Part shown: in pieces, positions 17,015 through 24,675 of the stretch | Position numbering within the stretch: the first letter of the stretch is position 1 | How the letters are laid out: each line of letters opens with the position of its first letter | Assembly: GCA_021827405.1 (NCBI GenBank) | Contig: JAKAVY010000004.1 | Span: forward strand, 23,763 to 69,557 | Source: Thermoplasmata archaeon | Lineage (GTDB): Archaea > Thermoplasmatota > Thermoplasmata > Lutacidiplasmatales > UBA184 | Reading direction: 5' to 3' | Length of the DNA stretch: 45,795 bases | The notes under the pieces: model-generated | Told to the model about the DNA's origin: nothing | The model's database searches: none | What the model saw: only the letters and a program-made list of their open reading frames with translations | Translations under genes and position numbers: made by a program

Positions 17015-18049
17015 GTGGGAGACCAGGACCTGGCCCCGGCCCTCTTGGAAGACCAGGGCTACCAGCTGACGGGGAAGCACTCGGCCGTGAAGGTCTGCTA
17101 CTGGACGGCCAAGGCCTTGACCGAAGGGCGGCACTGCTACAAGGGACGCTTCTACGGCATCGAAAGCCACCGGTGCATGCAGATGAGCCCGTCGATCGAT
17201 GCCTGCAACCTCCACTGCCGGTTCTGCTGGCGTTACCAGGGCTGGGAGCACGAGGAGACGCTGGAGGAGTTCGACGAACCGGCCACGGTCCTGTCCCGCT
17301 CCTTGGAGGCGCAGCGTCGCCTGCTCAGCGGGTTCGGGGGGAACGACCGGGTGGACCCCGAGCGGTTCCGCGAGTCCCAGGTCCCGAGGCACGTGGCCAT
17401 CTCCCTCACCGGGGAGCCCACGCTCTACCCGAAGCTCAACGAGTTCCTGGCCCTCTGCCACGAACGGGGCATCACCACCTTCCTGGTGACGAACGGCACG
17501 AACCCGGACGCCCTCCGGCAGTTGGACCCTCTGCCCACCCAGTTGTACTGCTCCGTGACGGCTCCCAACCGGGAGGTCTTCCAGCGCCTCACCCTCCCGG
17601 CGCAAGAAGACGCCTGGGACCGGTTGACGGAGAGCCTGAGGCTCCTGCGGGACCTCAAGACCCGCCGGGTCATCCGCCACACCCTGGTGAAGGGCTGGAA
17701 CCTAGGCTGGGAGGAGGAGTATGCCCGCCTGGACCGGTTGGCGAACCCGGACTTCATCGAGCCGAAGGGGTATGTCTACATGGGGAGGTCCCGCCAGCGG
17801 CTCACCCGGGACCACGTGCCCACGCACGAGGAGGTGGGAAGCTTCGCGCACCGTCTGGCGGGACTGCTGGGCTACCCTCTGGTCGATGAGGCGCCGGATT
17901 CCAAGGTCTACCTGCTGGCCCGGGACCCCTCGCGTCGGTGGTTGCCCGGGCGGGAACCGGCGAGCCTTCCGGACCGGGTCAGGACGGTGGAGGGGGACCC
18001 GCTTCCGATGCTCACCCCGGCCCTGGTCGTTCCTGGCTCACCGGGTTGA
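17015..18049 (+). CDS. tRNA 4-demethylwyosine synthase (TYW1), radical SAM
   Basis: The product has 344 residues from a GTG. The radical-SAM motif CxxxCxxC is at C64, C68 and C71, and a second cluster is formed by C28, C41 and C54. The 13-residue spacing matches the extra [4Fe-4S] cysteines of archaeal TYW1. It condenses N1-methylguanosine-37 of tRNA-Phe with pyruvate to make the tricyclic wyosine base. Family segments CYWTAKALTEGRHCYKGRFYG, SLTGEPTLYP and VTNGTNP are present. The start is placed here because a TATA box lies about 28 bp upstream and because the open frame further upstream is antisense to the ABC gene promoter. Confidence 0.93.
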   Translation: MGDQDLAPALLEDQGYQLTGKHSAVKVCYWTAKALTEGRHCYKGRFYGIESHRCMQMSPSIDACNLHCRFCWRYQGWEHEETLEEFDEPATVLSRSLEAQRRLLSGFGGNDRVDPERFRESQVPRHVAISLTGEPTLYPKLNEFLALCHERGITTFLVTNGTNPDALRQLDPLPTQLYCSVTAPNREVFQRLTLPAQEDAWDRLTESLRLLRDLKTRRVIRHTLVKGWNLGWEEEYARLDRLANPDFIEPKGYVYMGRSRQRLTRDHVPTHEEVGSFAHRLAGLLGYPLVDEAPDSKVYLLARDPSRRWLPGREPASLPDRVRTVEGDPLPMLTPALVVPGSPG

Positions 18050-18056
18050 GGGCGGA

Positions 18057-18070
18057 CCCCCCCGGGGGGG
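18057..18070. repeat. Perfect C7G7 palindrome after tyw1
   Basis: Seven C followed by seven G begin 8 bp after the tyw1 stop. The 151 bp between the convergent tyw1 and phosphatase genes hold no other gene. It may form a tight hairpin in the 3' ends of both transcripts, but no T-run follows, so a terminator role is only a guess. Confidence 0.4.
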
Positions 18071-18200
18071 TTCTCCGGGCCGGGTGCCGAGGTCTCTGCG
18101 CCCGGCGACCGCAGAAAGCCCTTCCGGGGACCGCCACCCCCGGTCGGCGCGGGCGATCGGGCGGCCCCCTGTTCGGGATCCCCCGGGAGCCGACCCGGGT

Positions 18201-19091
18201 TCAGGGGAGTTCCCTCAGGTCCCGGACCACGAGCGGGCCTGCCCGGGCCTTCCAGGGGTCCGCCGGGATCTCGGCCATGAGGACCCCGCCCCGGCCGAAC
18301 GTCTGGAAGAGGTCGGACGAGTGGAGCGTCAGGAGCCGGTCCCCGAAGAGGTAGCGCCCGGAGTGGTCCGGGGCGTGGCCCTTGATCATGAAATCGCACC
18401 CCAGTTCCCGAAGCGAGGCATCAAACTCCTTCCGGGTGTACGGAAACCCCGCTCCCCGGTCCTGGTAGTCCACCTCCGGGTCGCTCCAGACCAGTCCTTC
18501 CAGCAGTACCAGGTCCTGCCGTTTCCACTGGGTCCAGTCCCCCCGGCCCGGGGGCGGGATGCCCCCGTGTGCCAGGAAGACCCCATGGGAGGTGCGGGCG
18601 GCCCAGGGGAGACGTTCGAGCAGGTCCATGAACCGCTGGTAGACCGTAAGGGAGTCCCCTCTCCCGACCGTCCGGCGGATCTCCCGAAGGAACGAAGGCC
18701 CCGGCACCGGGATCTGGCGGGCGCTCTCGTGGTTCCCCTGGAGCGCCACGACCTCCCCGGGCTCCCTGGAGGTCCAGGCCAAGAGGCAGGCGCTGACCCA
18801 CAGGGAGCCACCGGGGAGGGAAGGAGGATCCGGCTGGCTCCGGGTGCCCCGATCGATGTAGTCCCCCAGCGCCACGAGCCGGTGGGGGGGGTGGCGCTGC
18901 CGGGCATACCGGAGCGCCCGGGACAGCGCGACATAGTCCCCGTGGAGGTCCCCTACGACCTGGACCGGGCGGTCGGAAGGGATCCGGGCGACGAGGGGGG
19001 GCGGGTGGCGGCGGAGCGCCCGGTCCACCTGGGCCAGGAAGTCCAGAAGGAAGGAGACCGGTCGTCCCTCGAGGGCGAGGGGGTCCTGCAT
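18201..19091 (-). CDS. PPP-family metallophosphatase (Ser/Thr phosphatase-like)
   Basis: From the ATG at 19091 the product has 296 residues. It carries the three PPP metal motifs GDLHGD (47-52), GDYIDRG (76-82) and GNHE (119-122), then the later AHGG and IKGHAPDHSG histidine motifs. It should be a Mn/Fe-dependent phosphoprotein phosphatase in the cytoplasm. The frame stays open to 19475, so the N-terminus could be longer (TTG at 19259), but that part is Pro/Ala-rich and overlaps or abuts aprA. It lies downstream of aprA on the same strand and may be cotranscribed; no functional link to sulfur metabolism is evident. Confidence 0.85.
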   Translation of the reverse strand: MQDPLALEGRPVSFLLDFLAQVDRALRRHPPPLVARIPSDRPVQVVGDLHGDYVALSRALRYARQRHPPHRLVALGDYIDRGTRSQPDPPSLPGGSLWVSACLLAWTSREPGEVVALQGNHESARQIPVPGPSFLREIRRTVGRGDSLTVYQRFMDLLERLPWAARTSHGVFLAHGGIPPPGRGDWTQWKRQDLVLLEGLVWSDPEVDYQDRGAGFPYTRKEFDASLRELGCDFMIKGHAPDHSGRYLFGDRLLTLHSSDLFQTFGRGGVLMAEIPADPWKARAGPLVVRDLRELP

Positions 19092-19288
19092 CACCTCCTG
19101 GAGGAGGTCCGGCGACCGGGAGCCACCGGTCCGAGGCTCCCCCGGCTGGCGCGCCCCGGCCTTCTTCACAGGGCGGATGGGAGCGGGCGTCCGAGCCTCT
19201 CGCGAGGGCGCTGGCGCGGGGGCCGGGACCCCCGGTGGGGCCCGGGCCAGCCCGGCCAACGGGGAAGCGCGGGGGGATCGGCCCCGGC

Positions 19289-21127
19289 TCAGAACAGGGC
19301 CTGGTAAGGGCGGCTGAACACCTTCCATTCGCCGGACGCCGGCTCGTAGACCGAGTTGACGAAGCAGTGCCACTTCTCGTCGTCCACCTTGGGGAAGTCC
19401 GATCGATAGTAATACCCGGGCCAGCGGGTCTCTTGGCGGAACAGGGTGTGCCGCAGGACCGCCTCGGCTGTCCACAGGCGGTGTTGGAGCTCCCAGCTCC
19501 GTTGAAGCTGGTGGAGGTCCTTGGCCGCCACCTCCCCCAGGTCCGTCCGGAGCATGGCGAGGTGGTGGAGCCCTCGCTCCAACAGGTGCGCGTTGGTGAT
19601 GTAGTTCGCGCTGACCCCGCCCCCGTACTCATCCATGATCTTTTCCAGCCGGTAGAGGCCCTGGTCCGGGTAGAGGAGGTCCGGGCTCACGGTCCCGGCC
19701 GTGACCCCCCCGCGCCGGGACTGGTATCGGTCCAGGGGGGAGAAAAGCCGTTGACGCAGGTCCTCCACGGCTCCCTCCGAGACCAAGGGTTGCTCCGGGT
19801 GGTCTTGGATGTAGGCCACCGCCGCCTTGGCGGCCAGCCTCCCCTCCGTATAGGACCCACTGGAGAACTTGTGCGCGGACCCTCCCACCGTGTCCCCGGC
19901 GCCGAAGAGCCCCTCCACCGTGGTCATCCGGTTGTACTTCCACTGGTAGGCGCCGGGGGCCACGTCGGCCGGTCCACTGGTCCAGGCCCCGGCACAGACC
20001 GCGTGGGATCCCATCACGTACGGCTCCGAGAGGATGAGCTCGGAGGGCGTCTCCGTGGGTTCGATCCCCTGGGAGGCCCACGTGACCGCCTGGCCGATGG
20101 TCATGTTGAGGAAGTCCTCCCAACCGATGGAGACCTTCTCCGGGGTGTCCAGGACCCTCTCGGTGTGCAGCAAGATCGGCCCGTTCCCGGCGTTGATCTC
20201 CTGGAGCATGAGGTGGTTCCGGAGGCAGGTGGGCATGGGTTTGGCATCGGCGTACTTCCCCACCCGTTCCCGGAGCTCGGGGAGGCGGGTGGACTCGAAA
20301 TGCTCCCCGGCAGCGTTCGTCGCTACCGCCTTGAGGAGCAGGAACCAGGCCCCGACGGGGCCGTAGCCATCCTTGAACCGGGTGACCACCAACCGGTTCT
20401 CCATCTGGGTCATCTCCGCCCCCATCTGGATGAGCAGGGCGTAGGCCGACCCCGTGGCCCACGGGGGATACCAGGTCCGCCCGGCCCCCTCCCCGGCGGA
20501 GCGAGGGCGGTAGATGTGGGAGGCCCCGGCCGCCGCCACGATGACCGCCTTCGCTCGGAAGACCCAGAAGGAGCCATCGCGGACGTTGATCCCGACGGCG
20601 CCGGCGACCCGCTTGGGGTTCCGGGCGTCCGGGAGGAGATGGGTCACCATGATCCTCTCGTGCACCTCGCTGGCCGCCTTCCGGGTCGCCTCCGCGATGA
20701 GCGGTTTGTAGGACTCCCCGTGGATCATCACCTGCCATCGCCCTTCCCTGACGTAGCGCCCGGTCTGCGGGTCGGTGAAGATGGGCAGGCCCCACTCCTC
20801 GAACATGTGGACGGTGGAATCCACGTGACGCGCCACATCGTAGACCAAGTCCTCGCGCGAGAGTCCCATAAGGTCGTTGCGCACGTAGCGGACGAAGTCC
20901 TCCGGCTTGTTCTCGTCCCAGCGCATCCCCATGTAGCAGTTGATCGCGGAGAGACCCTGCGCCACGGCCCCGCTCCGTTCGATGGCGGCCTTTTCCGCGA
21001 CCACCACCTTGAGGTCCCGGCCCCAGTACCGGGCCTCGTAGGCCGCCCCGCAGCCCGCGAACCCTCCCCCCACGATCAGGAGGTCGCAGTCGACCCGTCG
21101 GGTCTGGCCCGGTCGCCCGTCCTCCAT
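19289..21127 (-). CDS. aprA: Adenylylsulfate (APS) reductase alpha subunit
   Basis: The product has 612 residues, normal for AprA. The FAD-binding motif LIVGGGFAGCGAAYEARYWG lies at the N-terminus. It is followed by family-specific AINCYMGMRWDE, GLPIFTDPQTGRY, a HIYRPRSAGEGAGRTWYPPWATGSAYAL region and the C-terminal helical domain with ETRWPGYYYRSDFP. AprA is the flavoprotein that interconverts sulfite plus AMP and APS. It starts 3 bp after aprB. In this setting of sHdr, SQR and TusA genes it probably runs in the oxidative direction. No sat (ATP sulfurylase), qmoABC or aprM is in the window, so both the next step and the electron partner are open. Confidence 0.95.
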   Translation of the reverse strand: MEDGRPGQTRRVDCDLLIVGGGFAGCGAAYEARYWGRDLKVVVAEKAAIERSGAVAQGLSAINCYMGMRWDENKPEDFVRYVRNDLMGLSREDLVYDVARHVDSTVHMFEEWGLPIFTDPQTGRYVREGRWQVMIHGESYKPLIAEATRKAASEVHERIMVTHLLPDARNPKRVAGAVGINVRDGSFWVFRAKAVIVAAAGASHIYRPRSAGEGAGRTWYPPWATGSAYALLIQMGAEMTQMENRLVVTRFKDGYGPVGAWFLLLKAVATNAAGEHFESTRLPELRERVGKYADAKPMPTCLRNHLMLQEINAGNGPILLHTERVLDTPEKVSIGWEDFLNMTIGQAVTWASQGIEPTETPSELILSEPYVMGSHAVCAGAWTSGPADVAPGAYQWKYNRMTTVEGLFGAGDTVGGSAHKFSSGSYTEGRLAAKAAVAYIQDHPEQPLVSEGAVEDLRQRLFSPLDRYQSRRGGVTAGTVSPDLLYPDQGLYRLEKIMDEYGGGVSANYITNAHLLERGLHHLAMLRTDLGEVAAKDLHQLQRSWELQHRLWTAEAVLRHTLFRQETRWPGYYYRSDFPKVDDEKWHCFVNSVYEPASGEWKVFSRPYQALF

Positions 21128-21130
21128 GGC

Positions 21131-21586
21131 TCAGGCCCCCCCGGCGGGGGGTCGCGGGAGGGTGGGGAGGGACTCCACGGCGAGATAGTCCGGCTCGAAG
21201 GATAGGAGCTCCGAGCGAAGGGCCTCCGGGGAGGGGGGTGGGCTCTCCTGCGGGGGACGGATGGAGCCCCAGGGGGTGGTCCGGATGGGGAACACGAACT
21301 GCTTCGTGGCCCCGCTGCGCATCACGATATTCCACTCGATGTGGTCCGCGGTGCGGGTGGGGACAACACGATGGTGCAGCGGGGCAAAGTCCGCGTAGCC
21401 CCGGACCTCGATGGCGGCCTCGGGACAGGCCTTCACGCAGGCAAAGCACTCCCAGCACATGGGGGGCTCGATGTTGTACGCCCGCCCCTGCTCCGGGTCG
21501 ATGTGCATGATGTCGCTCGGGCAGATCCGGACGCATTCCATACAGCCCTTACACTTGCTGGTCAGAACGTAGGTGGGCATGTTCAT
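21131..21586 (-). CDS. aprB: Adenylylsulfate reductase beta subunit
   Basis: From ATG 21586 the product has 151 residues. It has two [4Fe-4S] sites: C12, C15, C18, C22 and C44, C47, C50, C54 (CKGCMECVRICP and CWECFACVKACP). The C-terminal tail of about 60 residues is the part that wraps around AprA in known structures. It passes electrons between the AprA flavin and an outside partner. The longer open frame upstream (to 21787) overlaps fixX and has no family similarity. An operator-like palindrome and a possible TATA lie 75-98 bp upstream. Confidence 0.95.
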   Translation of the reverse strand: MNMPTYVLTSKCKGCMECVRICPSDIMHIDPEQGRAYNIEPPMCWECFACVKACPEAAIEVRGYADFAPLHHRVVPTRTADHIEWNIVMRSGATKQFVFPIRTTPWGSIRPPQESPPPSPEALRSELLSFEPDYLAVESLPTLPRPPAGGA

Positions 21587-21668
21587 CCTCAAGGCCCGCG
21601 CGCCCCCCGCGGCGGAAGACGCGCGATCCCTTGCCAGGGAGCCGCAACCCGGGGGGGATGAAAACCCT

Positions 21669-21684
21669 TTCGACATTTGTCCAA
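21669..21684. promoter_or_regulatory. Sulfur-regulon palindrome at aprBA
   Basis: TTCGACATTTGTCCAA matches the sHdr-operon site (TTGGACGTTTGTCCAA) at 14 of 16 positions. On the minus strand it overlaps a BRE-like CGAAA and lies immediately upstream of a TTTT-containing TATA-like element at 21661-21664. It sits between fixX and aprB, so aprBA may have its own regulated promoter. Confidence 0.55.
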
Positions 21685-21719
21685 TTTCTGCGGGGCCCCC
21701 CATCCCCGCAGGACCCGGT

Positions 21720-22028
21720 TCAACCGAAACGGAATTGGACACCGCGGGAGGCCGGAGGAAAGGCCCAGCGGAGGGCACCTTTCCCAAGCTGGGAGCAGGC
21801 CACTCGGCAGGCGCCCAGCTCCAGGCAGTTCTCGTAGTTGATCCGTAGATGGTCCGTCTCCCAGTGGTAGACCTCGGCCGGGCAGACCCGAATGCAGGGC
21901 TTGGCCTCGCACCCCAGGCAGATCCGGGGGTCTTGTAGAGTGAGATGGGGGGTCTTGTCGGTCTGGAAGGAGTCCGCGCCGAGCCGATCGGACAGAGGAA
22001 CCCGGCCCGCCACGGAGTCCTCCCTCAA
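21720..22028 (-). CDS. fixX: FixX-like ferredoxin
   Basis: The product has 102 residues. It follows the FixX plan: N-terminal SDRLGADSFQTDKTPHLTL, then CLGCEAKPCIRVCPAEVYH, then YENCLELGACRVAC, ending in GVQFRFG. FixX works with FixC to pass electrons from EtfAB to quinone. In the usual second motif (CLECGTC) the middle Cys is Leu here. The TTG start overlaps the stop of the DUF1059 gene as TTGA. Its place directly upstream of aprBA, about 14 kb from fixC, is unusual and suggests a link between AprAB and the Etf/FixC system. Confidence 0.82.
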   Translation of the reverse strand: MREDSVAGRVPLSDRLGADSFQTDKTPHLTLQDPRICLGCEAKPCIRVCPAEVYHWETDHLRINYENCLELGACRVACSQLGKGALRWAFPPASRGVQFRFG

Positions 22029-22204
22029 GCGGGGTGGACCGCCGAGCTGACCCGGGCTTCCAGATCGTGGGAGAGGTCCGGCAGGCTATGGGCGCAGCGC
22101 ACGTGGTCGCGCATCCGGCGCAAGATCTCCTCGGAGGAGGGGGCGCGGAGCGCCCACTCGCACTCGAACCCCACCGACCGGCACTCGAACCGCACGTCGG
22201 TCAT
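22025..22204 (-). CDS. DUF1059 family small protein
   Basis: This 59-residue gene runs from the ATG at 22204 to the TGA at 22025. The translation has the DUF1059 pattern: FECRSVGFECEWALRAPS, a helix SEEILRRMRDHVRCAH and a C-terminal amphipathic end. Cysteines occur in FEC, FEC and RC. The family is small, soluble and of unknown role. Its stop overlaps the fixX start, so it is the first gene of the DUF1059-fixX-aprBA unit, divergent from mrp. Confidence 0.75.
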   Translation of the reverse strand: MTDVRFECRSVGFECEWALRAPSSEEILRRMRDHVRCAHSLPDLSHDLEARVSSAVHPA

Positions 22205-22495
22205 CTTCTGTCCCCTTCGGCCCGGCTCCGGGGCCTAATGGGCACACGGGCGGGGCCACTTAAGCCCTCACCCTGCCGGCCTGTCTCCGGTGTCGGTGAT
22301 CCCAGACCGCCGGTGTGACCCTTCCGGATGGGGGAAGGGCCCGCCCGGTCGCCACCCCCCGTCCCGGCGGCGCTTCGTCGGGGTCACGAAAGGGATGCCC
22401 GCCTCTCCGTACCGGACGGCCGGCGCCCCCCGCGCGCAGGCGCCCCCCTCACCGGAGGGACCGGCCTTATAGCGCGGGCCTCCGTCCCTAGAAAT
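22205..22495. promoter_or_regulatory. Divergent promoter region, DUF1059-fixX-apr / mrp
   Basis: These 291 bp separate the two divergent units. For mrp, CCTTATAGC at 22462-22470 is a clear TATA box about 29 bp before the ATG at 22496, so mrp is probably leaderless. For the minus strand, GGGCTTAAGTGG near 22256-22267 and CATTAGG near 22234 are weak candidates. I see no copy of the sulfur-regulon palindrome here and no convincing gene. Confidence 0.5.
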
Positions 22496-23404
22496 ATGGG
22501 TCCGTCCGACCCTCTCGGGGACAGGCTTCGCGTCCTCCCTTCGGCCCCGGCACCGGTGGGAGACTCGGCCTTCTCGATCGGACCGCTGGACCGTAGCCGT
22601 GTCCGGGCGGTGCTGGCCGTGATCTCCGGGAAGGGAGGGGTCGGGAAGACCTTCGTGACGGCCCTTCTGGCCGCGGCGTTCCGGCGGGAAGGGTTCGAGG
22701 TGGGGGTCCTCGACGCCGATGTCACCGGCCCGTCCATTGCCCGGGTGCTCGGACTGAGCGAGGTCCCCAAGCTCACTGCGGACGGGCTCTCCATCGAGCC
22801 CCTGCGGACCCGGGGTGGCATCTACGTCATGTCCATGGCTTCGGTGACCGCGGCGAGCAAGGTGCCGTTGCTCTGGAGGGGCCCCATGGTGAACAGCGCG
22901 ATCCGGGGGCTGTACAAGGACACCCGATGGCCATCGTTGGACTACCTCTTGGTCGACCTCCCTCCGGGGACGAGCGACGCGCCCATGACGGTCTTCCAAT
23001 CGCTCTCCCCCGACGGGGTCGTCCTTGTCACCGCCCCCACCGGCCTCTCCGCGGAAGTGGTGGCAAAGGCGGCGCAGATGGCCCGGACGTTCCGCGCCCC
23101 GATCCTGGGACTCATCGAGAACATGGCGTACCTGGTTTGCCCTCATGGGGAGGAGGTCCAGGTCTTCGGGCCCTCGCGAGGGAACGAGTACTCCCAGGCG
23201 ATGGGGGTCCCCTATCTCGGCAGCCTTCCGCTCGCTACCGGGGTGCCGGCGCTGGCGGACGACGGCCGTCTCGAGGAGTACCAGAGCCCGGCCGGGGACC
23301 TTTTGGCCCGTCGGGTGCGGCTTTTGCTGGACCGGCTTTCCTCGGCGGCCCGCCCTTCTGCGCCTCCGGCCGGCGCCGCCGCGCCCTCGGCGCCCGGGGG
23401 GTAA
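22496..23404 (+). CDS. Mrp/NBP35-type Fe-S carrier ATPase
   Basis: The product has 302 residues. The deviant Walker A GKGGVGKT (45-52) and the segments VLDADVTGPS, LLVDLPPGTSD and ENMAYLVCPH are diagnostic of Mrp/NBP35 proteins, which carry and deliver [4Fe-4S] clusters. The usual CPxC cluster motif is CPHG (C215 to G218), leaving one cysteine in the whole protein, so cluster binding across a dimer is in doubt. The ATG is about 29 bp from a TATA box. As the first gene of the dsrEFH-like run it may serve maturation of the many Fe-S proteins of the sulfur island. Confidence 0.9.
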   Translation: MGPSDPLGDRLRVLPSAPAPVGDSAFSIGPLDRSRVRAVLAVISGKGGVGKTFVTALLAAAFRREGFEVGVLDADVTGPSIARVLGLSEVPKLTADGLSIEPLRTRGGIYVMSMASVTAASKVPLLWRGPMVNSAIRGLYKDTRWPSLDYLLVDLPPGTSDAPMTVFQSLSPDGVVLVTAPTGLSAEVVAKAAQMARTFRAPILGLIENMAYLVCPHGEEVQVFGPSRGNEYSQAMGVPYLGSLPLATGVPALADDGRLEEYQSPAGDLLARRVRLLLDRLSSAARPSAPPAGAAAPSAPGG

Positions 23405-23408
23405 GGGC

Positions 23409-23639
23409 ATGGCCATCGCTCCGGGGGCCCGGCCCGGCGTTCGCATCCTCAAGGCGCACGGAGATCCCTTCGAGGCCGAGATGGCCGAGGGGGGCGAGGC
23501 GCCCACCAACCCCGAGCACCTGGCGGTCCTCAACCGCCTCTTCTATGCCAGCACGGTCGACCTCGGCGGCTTGGTGGAGGTCCAGGGGACTCTCTATGTC
23601 TGCACGCGGTCGGGGTGGCGGCTCGCCCCGAGAGCTTGA
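23409..23639 (+). CDS. Small hypothetical protein in the dsrE operon
   Basis: The product has 76 residues from ATG 23409, only 4 bp after mrp. It has a helix (NPEHLAVLNRLFYAS) and C-terminal strands (GGLVEVQGTLYVCTRSGWRLAP) with one Cys. I do not recognise a family. It is probably a real gene because it fits tightly between mrp and dsrE, with 9 bp on its 3' side, and its composition matches its neighbours. Confidence 0.6.
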   Translation: MAIAPGARPGVRILKAHGDPFEAEMAEGGEAPTNPEHLAVLNRLFYASTVDLGGLVEVQGTLYVCTRSGWRLAPRA

Positions 23640-23648
23640 GGGGCCCGG

Positions 23649-24005
23649 ATGGGAGAGCTGGGGATCCTCGTGTTCCTGTCCCCCTTCCAGCACCGGGGTC
23701 CGGAGTCGGCCGCGCGCCTGGCCGAGGCGGCGGTGCGGGAGGGTCATCGGGTCAGCCTCTTCTTCCTCGGGGACGGTGTCTACAATACCAGTCGGGCTTT
23801 GGCGGAGGCGAACCCGGACTCCGTGGTCCGCCGCATGGCCGAGCTTCCCTCGGAGGTCCAGCGGATCAACTGTTCCACCTGCGCACGCGCCCGGGGGCTC
23901 TCTGAGGACAAGCTCACTTCCCACGTGCGGAACGGGACCTTGGAGGACCTCTCCGAACTGCTCCTGTCGGCCGATCGCTTCCTGACCTTTGCCCAGGAGG
24001 GATGA
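23649..24005 (+). CDS. DsrE-like sulfurtransferase subunit
   Basis: The product has 118 residues. The fold pattern GILVFLSPF...AARLAEAAVREGHRVSLFFLGDGVY followed by a Cys-containing loop INCSTCARARGL (C75, C78) is that of DsrE/TusD. The cysteine in that loop carries the persulfide in known members. The next two genes resemble DsrF and DsrH, so a DsrEFH-type complex is likely. Such a complex passes sulfane sulfur with TusA. Its stop overlaps the next start by 4 bp (ATGA). Confidence 0.8.
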   Translation: MGELGILVFLSPFQHRGPESAARLAEAAVREGHRVSLFFLGDGVYNTSRALAEANPDSVVRRMAELPSEVQRINCSTCARARGLSEDKLTSHVRNGTLEDLSELLLSADRFLTFAQEG

Positions 24006-24364
24006 TCGTGCCGGGCCTCGTCCTCTGGGTCCGTCACCCTCCTTACACCTCGGCCCACCTGACGGAAGCGATCCGGATCATGGCCATGACCACGGCCCTG
24101 GGAGTGCCCGTTCGTTGCCTGTTCACGGGGGAAGGGGTTCGGGCCCTCGTCCAGGGCCAGGAACCCTACCTCTTGGGCCCCCCTCTGGAACGGCTCCTCG
24201 TGGAGATCGTCACCCCCGAGAGCCCGGCGCTGGTGCATCAGGCCTCGCTGAAGCTCCGTGACCTCGGACCGGCACGCCTCACCTCGTCCCTCCCCTGGGT
24301 CCCCGCCGATGACCGGAGTGTGGCGGAGGCCCTGGTGTCCGCTGACCGGGTGGTCCCTCTATGA
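24002..24364 (+). CDS. DsrF/TusC-like protein
   Basis: The product has 120 residues. The segment RHPPYTSAHLTEAIRIMAM followed by PVRCLFTGEGVRALVQGQEP matches the TusC/DsrF pattern (aPyGs, then lF.gdGV..L..gQ.p). It should be the middle subunit of a DsrEFH-like heterohexamer. Its only Cys is in VRCLF, so it probably does not carry sulfur itself, as in known DsrF. It overlaps both neighbours by 4 bp (ATGA). Confidence 0.75.
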   Translation: MIVPGLVLWVRHPPYTSAHLTEAIRIMAMTTALGVPVRCLFTGEGVRALVQGQEPYLLGPPLERLLVEIVTPESPALVHQASLKLRDLGPARLTSSLPWVPADDRSVAEALVSADRVVPL

Positions 24365-24675
24365 CCCACGAACCCTCCCCCTCCCCTTGGCTCGTGGTCC
24401 GTCAGTCCCGCCTCTCCCGGGAAGATCGGGGGGTCCTCGAGGCCCTGCGCGCGCTGGCCGCTGAGCGGGGTGCCCGGCTCCTGGAGGTGCTGCTGGGGAA
24501 TGCCAGCTACGAGGTGGAAGGGGCCTCCCCCGGCCTGGGGGGGTTCGTCCTGCTCGAGGAGGACCACCGAGGTCGGGGATTGCTCGTCCCCCCGGGGGTG
24601 GACGCCCGGGTGGTCTCGGAGGCGGAGCTCGTCCACCAGCTCTTCGCAAGCCCGAAGGTGATCCAATTCCCATGA
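24361..24675 (+). CDS. DsrH/TusB-like protein
   Basis: The product has 104 residues. The second half (FVLLEEDHRGRGL, GVDARVVSEAELVHQLF) follows the DsrH/TusB pattern of an acidic turn, an RGL motif and a terminal helix. It has no cysteine, so it cannot carry a persulfide. Position after dsrE- and dsrF-like genes supports the call more than the sequence alone. It overlaps both neighbours by ATGA. Confidence 0.6.
   Translation: MTHEPSPSPWLVVRQSRLSREDRGVLEALRALAAERGARLLEVLLGNASYEVEGASPGLGGFVLLEEDHRGRGLLVPPGVDARVVSEAELVHQLFASPKVIQFP

Noticed and set aside
19235-21536. Very long open frames antisense to or offset from aprA (over 600 codons)
   Set aside because: The DNA is so GC-rich that shadow frames stay open. 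Their translations are Gly/Pro/Arg-rich without any family pattern, while the aprA frame is a full match to AprA.
19289-21586. Sulfate-reduction role for AprAB
   Set aside because: The neighbours are oxidative (sHdr, SQR, TusA, DsrE), and no qmoABC, reductive dsrAB or sat lies nearby. The rest of the genome could change this.
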